Assembly: GCF_007830265.1 (NCBI RefSeq)
Contig: NZ_VLKE01000001.1
Coordinates: 5,208,001-5,272,000, forward strand
Length of the DNA stretch: 64,000 nucleotides
Reading direction: 5' to 3'
From: Micromonospora olivasterospora
GTDB lineage: Bacteria; Actinomycetota; Actinomycetes; Mycobacteriales; Micromonosporaceae
Part shown: positions 35,408-43,263 of the stretch, one piece after another
Layout of the letters: every line of letters begins with the position of its first letter
Numbering within the stretch: position 1 is the stretch's first letter
The notes under the pieces: generated by a model
What the model saw: the letters and a program-made list of their open reading frames with translations, nothing else
Database searches by the model: none
Told to the model about the DNA's origin: nothing
Position numbers and translations under genes: made by a program

Positions 35408-36633
35408 ATTCCCACCCTCGCAGGTTGGGGTTCCTGGTTCACCGCAGACCGCACGGAAGGAGATCCTTCGTGTCTGACGTCCGCTCCGCAGGCGTTTTTC
35501 GTCTCGACCAGCCCGGCCGCGACGGCGATGTTCTGAGCGGCGTTGACGTCCCGGTCATGCCGGGTGCCGCAACCCGGACACCGCCGGTGGCGCGTGCCGA
35601 GGGAGAGTGTGGCGAGCAGATGCCCGCACGCCGAGCAGGTCTTCGACGACGGGTACCAGCGGTCCACCACGGCGAGGGTGCGGCCGTCGCGATGGGCCTT
35701 GTAGGTGAGCAGGGTACGGAACTCCGCCCAGCCGGTACGGGAGATCGATCTGGCCAGGGACCGGTTGCGGACCATGTTCGCCACGGCCAGGTCCTCCACA
35801 GCGATGGCGTCGAACCGGCGTACCAGGGTGGTGGACTGTTGGTGGAGGAAGTCCCGGCGGGCGTGGCGTACCCGCGAATACGCACGGGCGACCTTCCGCT
35901 TGGCTTTGGCGCGGTTGGCGGAGCCCTTCTGCCGGCGGGCCATCATCCGCTGGTACCGCTTGAGTCGGCGCTCCCGACGCTCCATGTGCTTCGGATGCGG
36001 GATGCGCTCGCCGGTGGACAGCACCGCGAAGTCGGTCAACCCGAGGTCCACACCCACCACCTGACCGGTGGCTTCGGGTGCGACGGGTGCCTCGATGTCG
36101 ACGGCGAAGGTCACGAACCAGCGGCCGTCCGGGTCACGGGACACCGTCACCGTCGTCGGATCCAACCCGGCCACGTCCACGCCGGGCCACGACCACACGA
36201 ACCGCAGCACACCCGGTGTCTTCCCCAACGTCAGGTTCCCGCCACGCATCCGCAACGCCGACCGGGTGAAGCTCGCGGACTGGCGGCCGTGCCGGGACTT
36301 GTAGCGCGGATACCGGGCCCGCTTCTGAAAGAAGGCGGTCATGGCGGTGTGCTGGTGCCGCAGTGTCTGCTGCAACGGCACCGACGACACCTCACCCAGA
36401 AACGCCAGGTCGGGCTGCTTTTTCATCTCGGTCAGCGCCCGATCCGTCTCCGCGTACGAGGTCGACCTGCCCTCAGCGCGGTAACGAGCACGACGGGCGG
36501 CGAGAGTGCGGTTCCACACCACCCGGACGCAACCGAACGTGCGGCTCAGCACCACCACCTGTTCCGGGGTCGGATACGCCCGACACCTGTACGCCGTCCG
36601 CACAGAACCCAGCCAACCAGAAAGGACAGTCAT
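35395..36633 (-). CDS. tnpB: RNA-guided nuclease-type transposon protein TnpB
   Basis: 412 residues. An N-terminal helix-turn-helix/wedge region (MTVLSGWLGSVRTAYRCRAY) is followed by the split RuvC nuclease with all three acidic residues: D196 in VVGVDLGLTD, E280 in AVEDLAVANM, D362 in HDRDVNAAQNI. A CxxC...CxxC zinc ribbon (C333, C336, C352, C355) lies between the second and third. TnpB cuts DNA next to a target-adjacent motif under guidance of an RNA from the element's right end, helping it persist. ATG 36633 gives the usual family length. Intact-looking. Confidence 0.92.
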   Translation of the reverse strand: MTVLSGWLGSVRTAYRCRAYPTPEQVVVLSRTFGCVRVVWNRTLAARRARYRAEGRSTSYAETDRALTEMKKQPDLAFLGEVSSVPLQQTLRHQHTAMTAFFQKRARYPRYKSRHGRQSASFTRSALRMRGGNLTLGKTPGVLRFVWSWPGVDVAGLDPTTVTVSRDPDGRWFVTFAVDIEAPVAPEATGQVVGVDLGLTDFAVLSTGERIPHPKHMERRERRLKRYQRMMARRQKGSANRAKAKRKVARAYSRVRHARRDFLHQQSTTLVRRFDAIAVEDLAVANMVRNRSLARSISRTGWAEFRTLLTYKAHRDGRTLAVVDRWYPSSKTCSACGHLLATLSLGTRHRRCPGCGTRHDRDVNAAQNIAVAAGLVETKNACGADVRHEGSPSVRSAVNQEPQPARVGIPHV

Positions 36634-36710
36634 GGTTGACGGCGCGTCCGCCGTTCCTCCCCGCCCTGAAGGACGGGGCATCCTGGCGGTGATCCGGTGA
36701 AGGGAAACCG

Positions 36711-37462
36711 ATGAGCCTCCGACGCCCCGACGGGGCGGACCGGCCCGCCGACCGGTCGGAGTCCGAACGACTCCTCGACGCGGCGCGCGCCGGCCGGCCG
36801 GCCGACGATCCGCTGGCCCGCCTGCTCGCCGCCGCCGCGGCCCCGGCCCGTGCTGGCGAACTCGCCGGCGAGGAGGCCGCACTGGCCGTGTTCCGGGACG
36901 CCCGGTCCGGCCCCGCGCCAGCTCCGGGCCGGGGCCCCGGCCGGCGTCGCCTCACCGTCGGCGCCTTCGCCTGGATCGGCGCGGTGGCCGCGACGGCCAC
37001 CGCCGGGGTCGCCGTCGCCGCGGTCACCCTGGACCGCGGTGAGCGACCGTCGCCGCCGCCCGCCCCGACGGTCGCTCCGCCGCCCTCGCCGGACCCGGAC
37101 CCCGCGGGGCCCCGTCGACCAGCCCGACCCCGGCCGGCGCCGGCCCGAGCGCCCCGGGGCAGCCCGGCAGGTCCGCCGGTCCGGCGGGCCCCGCCGGACC
37201 GGGCCGCTCCGAGACCGACGCCCGGCTGCCCGGCCTGTGCCGCGCCTACCTGGCCATGCCGGCGGCCAGGAGGGAGCGGGCGCTCGACGCCCCGGGCTTC
37301 GGGCCCCTGCTCGCCGCGGCCGGCGGGGCGGGGCAGGTCGAGCCCTTCTGTCAGGACCTGGTGCCCGACGCCGATCCGGACGGGAAGCCGGAGACCGACC
37401 CCGCCCGGCCGAGCTCCGGCACCGGCGACGACGGCGGCCGCAACCCCGGCCGGGGCGGCTGA
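36711..37462 (+). pseudogene. single-pass membrane protein, probable anti-sigma partner, split by a frameshift
   Basis: ATG 36711 opens a cytosolic segment of about 75 residues ('ADRSESERLLDAARAGRPAD', ARLLAAAAAPARAGELAGEE), a transmembrane helix ('LTVGAFAWIGAVAATATAGV') and a Pro-rich outer linker. Near 37105-37115, in a GGGGCCCC run, coding sense shifts by one base: the expected continuation ('GRSETDARLPGLCRAYLAMP', 'VEPFCQDLVPDADPDG') lies in another frame ending at TGA 37460-37462. The layout and place after a sigma factor suggest an anti-sigma protein. The uncorrected frame runs to 37592 with nonsense sequence. Confidence 0.75.
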
Positions 37463-37599
37463 GCCCGAAACATCTGTTACGGACAGGCGAGCGGAATTCT
37501 CTGTTACACAGATGATGGCGGGCGGGAGCCGTCGCAGATCTCGGCCGCCGGTGTCCCGCCGACCGTGGACCGTCAGCGCAGCGCGGAGGTGAGCGTCTC

Positions 37600-38835
37600 G
37601 TGGTAGCATCGCCCGAGCTGGATCGGAGCAGCCCGCTGCGGCAGGCGGCCGACGCAGCCCGGCACATCGCCCGGATCTGCTTCAAGACCGGCCCGCCGAG
37701 GCGCCTCGGCGTCGAACTGGAATGGACCGTGCACGACGTCGCCGACCCCGCACTCCGGCTCGACCGCGAGCGGCTGCGGGCGGCGCTGGGGCCGTACAGC
37801 CCCACCACCATTGACAGCTCCAGCCCGGCCGCCCCGCTGCGGCACGGGAGCGCCGTGACCGTGGAGCCCGGCGGTCAACTGGAGATCTCCACCGCGCCGC
37901 GAGCCTCGCTCGCCGCGCTGATCGAGGCCACCGACGCCGACATCGCCCAGGTCACCGACCTGCTCCGGGCCGCCGGCCTGGTGCTCGGGCGCACCGGCAT
38001 CGACCCGTGGCGCACTCCGCGAGCGGTCGTCGAGACGCCGCGCTACCGCGCTATGCGATGCGTGTTCGACCGGCAGGGCCAGGCCGGGCGGACCATGATG
38101 TACAGCACCGCGGGCCTGCAGATCTGCCTGGACGCGGGCGAGCCTGACCAGGCGGCGGCCCGCTGGGCCGCCGCGCACGCCGTCGGTCCGCCGCTGCTGG
38201 CCGCGTTCGCCACCGCCGGCCGACACGCCGGCCGGCCGACCGGGTGGGTGTCGGCCCGGATGGCGGCGTGGCTGGCCATCGACCCGGCCCGCACCAGGCC
38301 CGTCTGGTCGCCGGCCCGCCCGGACGCGGACCCGGTCGCCGCCTGGACCGCGTACGCCCTGGCCGCGCCGCTGCTCTGCCTGCGCACCGACGGCGCGGAC
38401 TGGACCCCTCCGGCCGGGGTCACCTTCGGCGACTGGATCGCCGGGGCCCTGCCCCGCCCGCCCACCACCGACGACCTGGACTATCACTTGAGTACGCTCT
38501 TCCCGGTCGTGCGGCCCCGCGGCTACCTGGAGATCCGCTACCTGGACGCCCAGCCGGGCCGGGACTGGAAACTTCCGCTGGCCGTGCTGGCCGCGCTGTT
38601 CGCCGACCCCGGCACGGTCGCCCGGGCCACCGCGCTCGCCGCCCCGGTGGCCGACCGGTGGCGTGCGGCGGCCCGGTACGGGCTGGCCGACCCGGCGCTG
38701 GCGCGGGCCGCCGCCGGCCTGCTGGACCTGGCCCTGGCGGCCCTGCCGCGGCTCGACCTGCCCGGGCCGCTGCACGAGGAGACGACCCGAGCGATACGGC
38801 GGCGGCGGGCCGCCGCGGAGGGGGGACCCCGGTGA
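37600..38835 (+). CDS. egtA: glutamate-cysteine ligase EgtA (ergothioneine pathway)
   Basis: 411 residues of the GCS2-like ligase fold: 'RRLGVELEWTVHDVADPALR', 'SAVTVEPGGQLEISTAPRAS', 'MMYSTAGLQICLDAGEPDQA', 'RPRGYLEIRYLDAQPGRDWK'. It makes gamma-glutamylcysteine from ATP, Glu and Cys, the sulfur donor substrate used by EgtB in mycobacteria. GTG 37600 lies 137 nt after the frameshifted membrane gene. The stop overlaps the egtB GTG start by 4 nt, fixing the operon order A-B-C-D. Confidence 0.92.
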   Translation: MVASPELDRSSPLRQAADAARHIARICFKTGPPRRLGVELEWTVHDVADPALRLDRERLRAALGPYSPTTIDSSSPAAPLRHGSAVTVEPGGQLEISTAPRASLAALIEATDADIAQVTDLLRAAGLVLGRTGIDPWRTPRAVVETPRYRAMRCVFDRQGQAGRTMMYSTAGLQICLDAGEPDQAAARWAAAHAVGPPLLAAFATAGRHAGRPTGWVSARMAAWLAIDPARTRPVWSPARPDADPVAAWTAYALAAPLLCLRTDGADWTPPAGVTFGDWIAGALPRPPTTDDLDYHLSTLFPVVRPRGYLEIRYLDAQPGRDWKLPLAVLAALFADPGTVARATALAAPVADRWRAAARYGLADPALARAAAGLLDLALAALPRLDLPGPLHEETTRAIRRRRAAAEGGPR

Positions 38836-40163
38836 CGACAATCCACGAGGCCGGCACGGAACGGCTGCGCGGCCGGATCGCCGCCGAGCTCGAGCGGACG
38901 CGCGCGCGGACCGCCCTGCTGACCGATGCGGTCGACGACGCCGACCTGATGCGCCAGCACTCGCCGCTGATGTCCCCGCTGGTCTGGGACCTCGCCCACG
39001 TCGGCAACCAGGAGGAACTCTGGCTGGTCCGGGACGTCGGCGGCCGCGAGCCGGTGCGTCGCGACATCGACGACCTGTACGACGCGTTCAAGCAGCCCCG
39101 CAGGGACCGCCCCGCGCTGCCCCTGCTGCCGCCCGCCGAGGCCCGCGCGTACGTCGCGACCGTCCGGGACAAGGTGTACGACCTGCTCGACCGGGCCGCG
39201 TTCACCGACCGTCCGCTGGTCGCCGACGGGTTCGCCTTCGGCATGATCGTGCAGCACGAGCAGCAGCACGACGAGACCATGCTCGCCACCCACCAGTTGC
39301 GCTCCGGGCCACCGGCGCTGCACGCGCCGGCCCCGCCCGAGCCGCGTGCCCGGGTCACCGGCGAGGTGCTGGTCCCGGCCGGCCCGTTCACCATGGGCAC
39401 CTCCACCGACCCGTGGGCGCTGGACAACGAGCGCCCGGCGCACACCGTCCACCTGCCCGCCTACGTCATCGACGCCGCCCCGGTCACCAACGGCCGGTAC
39501 GCCGAGTTCATCGCCGACGGCGGGTACGACGACCCGCGCTGGTGGAGCGAGGCGGGCTGGCGGCACCGCACCGAGGCCGGGCTGAGCGCCCCGATGCACT
39601 GGCGACGCGACGGCGGCGGGTGGGCGTACCGGCGGTTCGGCCGCTGGTCGGCGGTCCGCCCGGACGAGCCGGTGGTGCACGTCTGCTACCACGAGGCGCA
39701 GGCGTACGCCGCCTGGGCGGGCAGGCGACTGCCCACCGAGGCCGAGTGGGAGAAGGCGGCCCGCTGGGACCCGGCGACCGGCCGGTCCCGCCGCTACCCG
39801 TGGGGCGACGAGGACCCGACCGCCGAGCACGCCAACCTGGGGCAGCGGCACCTGTGGCCGGCGCCGGTGGGCGCGTACCCGGCGGGCGCGTCGCCGCTCG
39901 GGGTGCACCAGCTCGTCGGCGACGTCTGGGAGTGGACCTCCACCACCTTCCGCGGCCATCCCGGCTTCGCCGCCTTCCCGTACCGGGAGTACTCGGAGGT
40001 GTTCTTCGGCGCGGACTACCAGGTGCTGCGGGGCGGCTCGTTCGGCACCGACCGGGCCGCCTGCCGGGGCACGTTCCGCAACTGGGACTACCCGATCCGG
40101 CGGCAGATCTTCAGCGGCTTCCGCTGCGCCCGTGACGCCCGGCCGGAGGAAGCGCGCCCGTGA
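38832..40163 (+). CDS. egtB: hercynylcysteine sulfoxide synthase EgtB
   Basis: 443 residues. A DinB-like domain supplies the three-His iron site: His56 in DLAHVGNQEE, His142 and His146 in QHEQQHDETM. The C-terminal formylglycine-generating-enzyme-like domain follows ('VLVPAGPFTMGTSTDPWALD', WAGRRLPTEAEWEKAARW, VWEWTSTTFRGHPGF, 'LRGGSFGTDRAACRGTFRNW'). With O2 it joins hercynine to gamma-glutamylcysteine or cysteine as the sulfoxide. GTG 38832 overlaps the egtA stop. Confidence 0.95.
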   Translation: MTTIHEAGTERLRGRIAAELERTRARTALLTDAVDDADLMRQHSPLMSPLVWDLAHVGNQEELWLVRDVGGREPVRRDIDDLYDAFKQPRRDRPALPLLPPAEARAYVATVRDKVYDLLDRAAFTDRPLVADGFAFGMIVQHEQQHDETMLATHQLRSGPPALHAPAPPEPRARVTGEVLVPAGPFTMGTSTDPWALDNERPAHTVHLPAYVIDAAPVTNGRYAEFIADGGYDDPRWWSEAGWRHRTEAGLSAPMHWRRDGGGWAYRRFGRWSAVRPDEPVVHVCYHEAQAYAAWAGRRLPTEAEWEKAARWDPATGRSRRYPWGDEDPTAEHANLGQRHLWPAPVGAYPAGASPLGVHQLVGDVWEWTSTTFRGHPGFAAFPYREYSEVFFGADYQVLRGGSFGTDRAACRGTFRNWDYPIRRQIFSGFRCARDARPEEARP

Positions 40164-40197
40164 CGCCGTACCGGACCGCCGGCGGCGGGGTCTTCTG

Positions 40198-40947
40198 ATG
40201 TGCCGCCACCTGGCGTATCTCGGGCCGCCGGTGCCCCTGGGCGCCCTGCTGCTCGACCCGCCGCACTCGCTGCTGCGGCAGTCCTGGGCCCCGCGCGACA
40301 TGCGCGGCGGCGGGACGGTCAACGCCGACGGCTTCGGCGTCGGCTGGTACCCGCCCGACGGCGGGCCGCCGGTCCGGTACCGGCGCGGCACGCCGATCTG
40401 GAGCGACGCGACCCTGCCGGAGCTGGCCGCCGCGACCACCAGCGGCGGGGTGCTGGCCGCCGTCCGGTCGGCCACCGTGGGCATGCCGGTGCTCGACACC
40501 GCCGCCGCCCCGTTCGCCGAGGGGCCGTGGCTGTTCAGCCACAACGGGGTGATCCGCGGCTGGCCCGACTCGGTGGCCGGGCTGGCCGGGCGGCTGCCGG
40601 TGCGGGACCTGCTCACCCTCGACGCGCCGACCGACTCCGCGCTGCTCTGGGCGCTGGTGCGGCACCGGCTGCGCGCCGGGGCCGAGCCGGCCCGGGCGGT
40701 CGCCGAGACGGTGGCGGCGGTCGCGGCGGCGGCCCCGGGGTCCCGGCTGAACCTGCTGCTCACCGACGGGCAGACGGTCGTGGCCAGCGTCGCCGGGCAC
40801 GCGCTCTCGGTCCGGCGGCGCCCGGGGGCGGTGCTGCTGGCCTCCGAGCCGTACGACGACGACCCCGGCTGGCAGGCGGTGCCGGACGGGCGGCTGGTGG
40901 TGGCCACGGCGGCCGGGGTGCGGACCGACGCCCTGGCGGCCGGGTGA
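40198..40947 (+). CDS. egtC: gamma-glutamyl hercynylcysteine sulfoxide hydrolase EgtC
   Basis: 249 residues of the class-II amidotransferase (Ntn) fold. Cys2 directly after Met (MCRHLAYLGPPVPLG) is the nucleophile. 'GGTVNADGFGVGWYPPDGG' and 'FSHNGVIRGWPDSVAGLAG' are the substrate-binding loops. It removes the glutamyl group from the EgtB product. It starts at ATG 40198, 34 nt after egtB. Confidence 0.94.
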   Translation: MCRHLAYLGPPVPLGALLLDPPHSLLRQSWAPRDMRGGGTVNADGFGVGWYPPDGGPPVRYRRGTPIWSDATLPELAAATTSGGVLAAVRSATVGMPVLDTAAAPFAEGPWLFSHNGVIRGWPDSVAGLAGRLPVRDLLTLDAPTDSALLWALVRHRLRAGAEPARAVAETVAAVAAAAPGSRLNLLLTDGQTVVASVAGHALSVRRRPGAVLLASEPYDDDPGWQAVPDGRLVVATAAGVRTDALAAG

Positions 40948-40996
40948 GCTGGGGCCGGCCGGCAGGAAACTCACACTCACGAACGAGGGGAAGGCC

Positions 40997-41989
40997 ATGA
41001 GCGCCGAACCACTGGAGATCCACCTGGAGGGGTGGGACCTGGACCGCAGGCTGCGGGAGGACGTCGAGGCCGGGCTGACGGCGCGGCCGAAGTGGCTGCC
41101 GCCCAGGTGGTTCTACGACGCCCGGGGCAGCGAGCTGTTCGAGGAGATCACCCGACTGCCCGAGTACTACCCGACCCGCGCCGAACGGTCGATCCTGACG
41201 GAGCGGGCCGGCGAGATCGCCGAGCTGACCGGCGCGAAGACCCTGATCGAGCTGGGCTCCGGCTCGTCGGAGAAGACCCGGCTGCTGCTGGACGCCTTCA
41301 CCCGGCGGGGCGGGCTGGGCACCTTCGTGCCGCTGGACGTCTCGGTGAGCGCGCTGCGGCAGTCCACCGAGCAGATCGCCGCGGACTATCCCGGCCTGCG
41401 CGTACGTGGAATCGTCGGGGACTTCACGCACCACCTGGACCGGCTGCCCGCCGGCGGGGGCCGGCTCGTGGTGTTCCTCGGCGGGACGATCGGCAACCTG
41501 CTGCCCGCCGAGCGGGTCCGGTTCCTCGCCGCCACGCGCGCGGCCCTGGAACCCGGCGACTGGCTGCTCCTCGGCACCGACCTGGTCAAGGACCCGGCGG
41601 TGATCGTCCCCGCCTACGACGACGCGGCCGGCGTGACCGCCGAGTTCAACCGCAACGTGCTGCGGATGATCAACCGCGAGCTGGGCGCCGACTTCGAACC
41701 GGAGGCGTTCGCCCACGTCGCGCTCTGGGACCCGGAGCGGGAGTGGATCGAGATGCGGCTGCGCGCCGAGCGCCCGATGCGGGTCCGGGTGCTCGACCTC
41801 GACGTCGAGTTCGGCGCGGGGGAGGACCTGCGCACCGAGGTGTCGGCGAAGTTCCGCCCGGAGGGGATCGCCGAGGAGTTGGCCGCCGCCGGCTTCGCCG
41901 GCCACGCCTTCTGGACCGACGCCGACGGCCTGTTCGGCGTCACCCTGGCCCGCGCCGACGAGCGGCTGCGGCCTCCGACCGCCGACTGA
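40997..41989 (+). CDS. egtD: L-histidine N-alpha-methyltransferase EgtD
   Basis: 330 residues. Features of the SAM-dependent EgtD family: 'PPRWFYDARGSELFEEITRL', PEYYPTRAERSIL, SAM-binding IELGSGSSEKTRLLLDAF, 'GRLVVFLGGTIGNLLPAE', 'AEFNRNVLRMINRELGADFE'. It trimethylates histidine to hercynine, the first committed step. A ribosome-binding site (gaggggaagg) precedes ATG 40997. No egtE beta-lyase gene follows; the final C-S lyase must come from elsewhere. Confidence 0.95.
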   Translation: MSAEPLEIHLEGWDLDRRLREDVEAGLTARPKWLPPRWFYDARGSELFEEITRLPEYYPTRAERSILTERAGEIAELTGAKTLIELGSGSSEKTRLLLDAFTRRGGLGTFVPLDVSVSALRQSTEQIAADYPGLRVRGIVGDFTHHLDRLPAGGGRLVVFLGGTIGNLLPAERVRFLAATRAALEPGDWLLLGTDLVKDPAVIVPAYDDAAGVTAEFNRNVLRMINRELGADFEPEAFAHVALWDPEREWIEMRLRAERPMRVRVLDLDVEFGAGEDLRTEVSAKFRPEGIAEELAAAGFAGHAFWTDADGLFGVTLARADERLRPPTAD

Positions 41990-42034
41990 GCCCGCCCACC
42001 CATCCGCGCCGGCCCCGACCGCCGACTGAGCCCG
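41975..42034. repeat. short direct duplication over the egtD stop
   Basis: CCGACCGCCGACTGAGCCCG occurs at 41975-41994 and again at 42015-42034 (offset 40 nt), so the last codons and stop of egtD are copied just downstream. Confidence 0.8.
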
Positions 42035-42084
42035 GCCACCCGACCCGCCCCGGCCGGGCCGGTCGGGGTCGGCTATGGTTGGCG

Positions 42085-42230
42085 CAGCGAAGGGGAGTAG
42101 CCCCCAATGTCGTGGTCGACACACTGGCGCGTTCCGCGCCCGGCCACGCGGCCCCGCCGTAAGGCGGGGCGGGCGAGACCTTCGACCCAGGCTGTGCGCA
42201 ACAGCCGGGTCGAGGGCGCCCCAAACACCC
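42085..42230 (+). ncRNA. yybP-ykoY manganese riboswitch
   Basis: The leader of the GDT1-family gene has both conserved loop motifs of the Mn2+ riboswitch: aaGGGGAGTAGc at 42090-42101 and GAGACC at 42175-42180, joined by helices. A hairpin TTCGACCC...GGGTCGA follows (42181-42213, inner GGCTGT/ACAGCC). Known members switch on Mn exporters when Mn2+ is high. The gene start is about 28 nt beyond, so control could be at translation. Outer limits are approximate. Confidence 0.85.
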
Positions 42231-42257
42231 CGGCCCGGCCTGATCGGGAAGGGTGTC

Positions 42258-42845
42258 ATGGAAGGTTTCCTCGTCGCGCTGGTGATCAGCTTCGGCGTGA
42301 TCTTCGTCGCGGAGCTCGGCGACAAGTCGCAGCTGATGGCGCTGACGTTCGCCACACGATTCAGACCGGTTCCGGTGCTGATCGGCATCACGATCGCCAC
42401 CGCGATCGTCCACCTGGCCTCGGTGGCCATCGGCTACGGGCTGGGCGCCACCCTGCCCACCGCGTGGATCTCGATGCTCGCCGGCCTGGCGTTCCTGGGC
42501 TTCGGCGCCTGGACGCTGCGCGGCGACAAACTCACCGAGGAGGAGAAGCGCAAGGCGGAGCGGAGCAGCAAGTCCGCCGTCATCGCGGTCGGCGTCGCGT
42601 TCTTCCTCGCCGAGCTGGGCGACAAGACGATGCTGGCCACGATCACCCTGGCCACCAAGTACGGCTGGTTCGGCACCTGGCTCGGCTCGACCCTCGGCAT
42701 GGTCGCCGCGGACGCGCTGGCGATCCTCGTCGGCCGGCTGCTCGGCCGGCACCTGCCCGAGCGCGCCATCCGCTACGGCGCCGCGGTGCTCTTCGCCATC
42801 TGCGGCCTGTGGCTGATCTTCGAGGCGATCGCCGAGCTCACCTGA
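42258..42845 (+). CDS. TMEM165/GDT1 (UPF0016) family membrane protein, probable Mn2+ exporter
   Basis: 195 residues, about six transmembrane helices in two halves. Each half carries the family signature: VFVAELGDKSQLMAL at about 16-29 (first half) and FFLAELGDKTMLATITL (second half), separated by a charged loop (KLTEEEKRKAERSSKS). Family members (MneA, Gdt1) move Mn2+/Ca2+ by cation/proton exchange. Placement behind a yybP-ykoY riboswitch supports manganese efflux. ATG 42258. Confidence 0.9.
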   Translation: MEGFLVALVISFGVIFVAELGDKSQLMALTFATRFRPVPVLIGITIATAIVHLASVAIGYGLGATLPTAWISMLAGLAFLGFGAWTLRGDKLTEEEKRKAERSSKSAVIAVGVAFFLAELGDKTMLATITLATKYGWFGTWLGSTLGMVAADALAILVGRLLGRHLPERAIRYGAAVLFAICGLWLIFEAIAELT

Positions 42846-42878
42846 GCCGGTGCTCCCCGGGCTCACCTGAGCCGGTGC
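42836..42878. repeat. short tandem duplication over the GDT1 gene stop
   Basis: GCTCACCTGAGCCGGTGC is present at 42836-42853 and 42861-42878 (offset 25 nt), duplicating the last codons and the stop. Confidence 0.8.
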
Positions 42879-42908
42879 CCGGGCGGACCCGCCGGTCCGT
42901 CCGGGCAC
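42875..42908 (+). terminator. hairpin after the GDT1-family gene
   Basis: GTGCCCGGGCGGACC (42875-42889) pairs with GGTCCGTCCGGGCAC (42894-42908) at 14 of 15 positions around a 4-nt loop. Confidence 0.75.
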
Positions 42909-42992
42909 GACGGCCCGTACGCGCTGCGGCCGAGACGATCACGGCTTACGGTGGGCGACGAGAGGCAGTGCGACCAGCGGGAGGACAACGGT

Positions 42993-43205
42993 ATGAGCCG
43001 GCACGACGAGCCCAACGAGTACGGCTACTCCGGCGGCGCCACCGCGCCCGAGCCCCCGCCCGGCGGCCGCCCCGACGAGCAGGACCTGGCCGAGGAGGTG
43101 GCGGTGCCGGCCGACGACCTCACCGACCCGTACGCCGACGCGCTGGCGGAGGAGACCGACCAGGCCGAGGAGGAGGGGGACCACCCGGCCGACCGCCACC
43201 GGTGA
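42993..43205 (+). CDS. small acidic hypothetical protein
   Basis: 70 residues, very rich in Asp/Glu (about one third) and without predicted structure: starts MSRHDEPNEYGYSGG and continues EQDLAEEVAVPADDL. A purine-rich gggagga (about 42980) precedes ATG 42993. An intrinsically disordered protein of unknown role; similar acidic small proteins are common in actinomycetes. It ends 58 nt before the convergent nhaA stop. Confidence 0.6.
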   Translation: MSRHDEPNEYGYSGGATAPEPPPGGRPDEQDLAEEVAVPADDLTDPYADALAEETDQAEEEGDHPADRHR

Positions 43206-43263
43206 CCGTCACCGGCGGGGGTCGCTCGGGTAGCGGCCCTCACCGGCCCGGCGCCCCGGCCGG

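Larger units (their letters stand above)
35377..36697 (-). mobile_element. IS200/IS605-family (IS1341-type) element with tnpB only
   Basis: A tnpB gene flanked by short imperfect hairpins of the type that mark IS605 ends: one at 35388-35407 (ccccc...ggggg, next to 'ttgacatcctccc', a common right-end sequence) and one at 36659-36678 (ccccgccc-tgaa-ggacgggg). No tnpA is present, so it depends on a transposase elsewhere. No target duplication is expected for this family. Outer limits are estimated to within about 10 nt. Confidence 0.75.
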
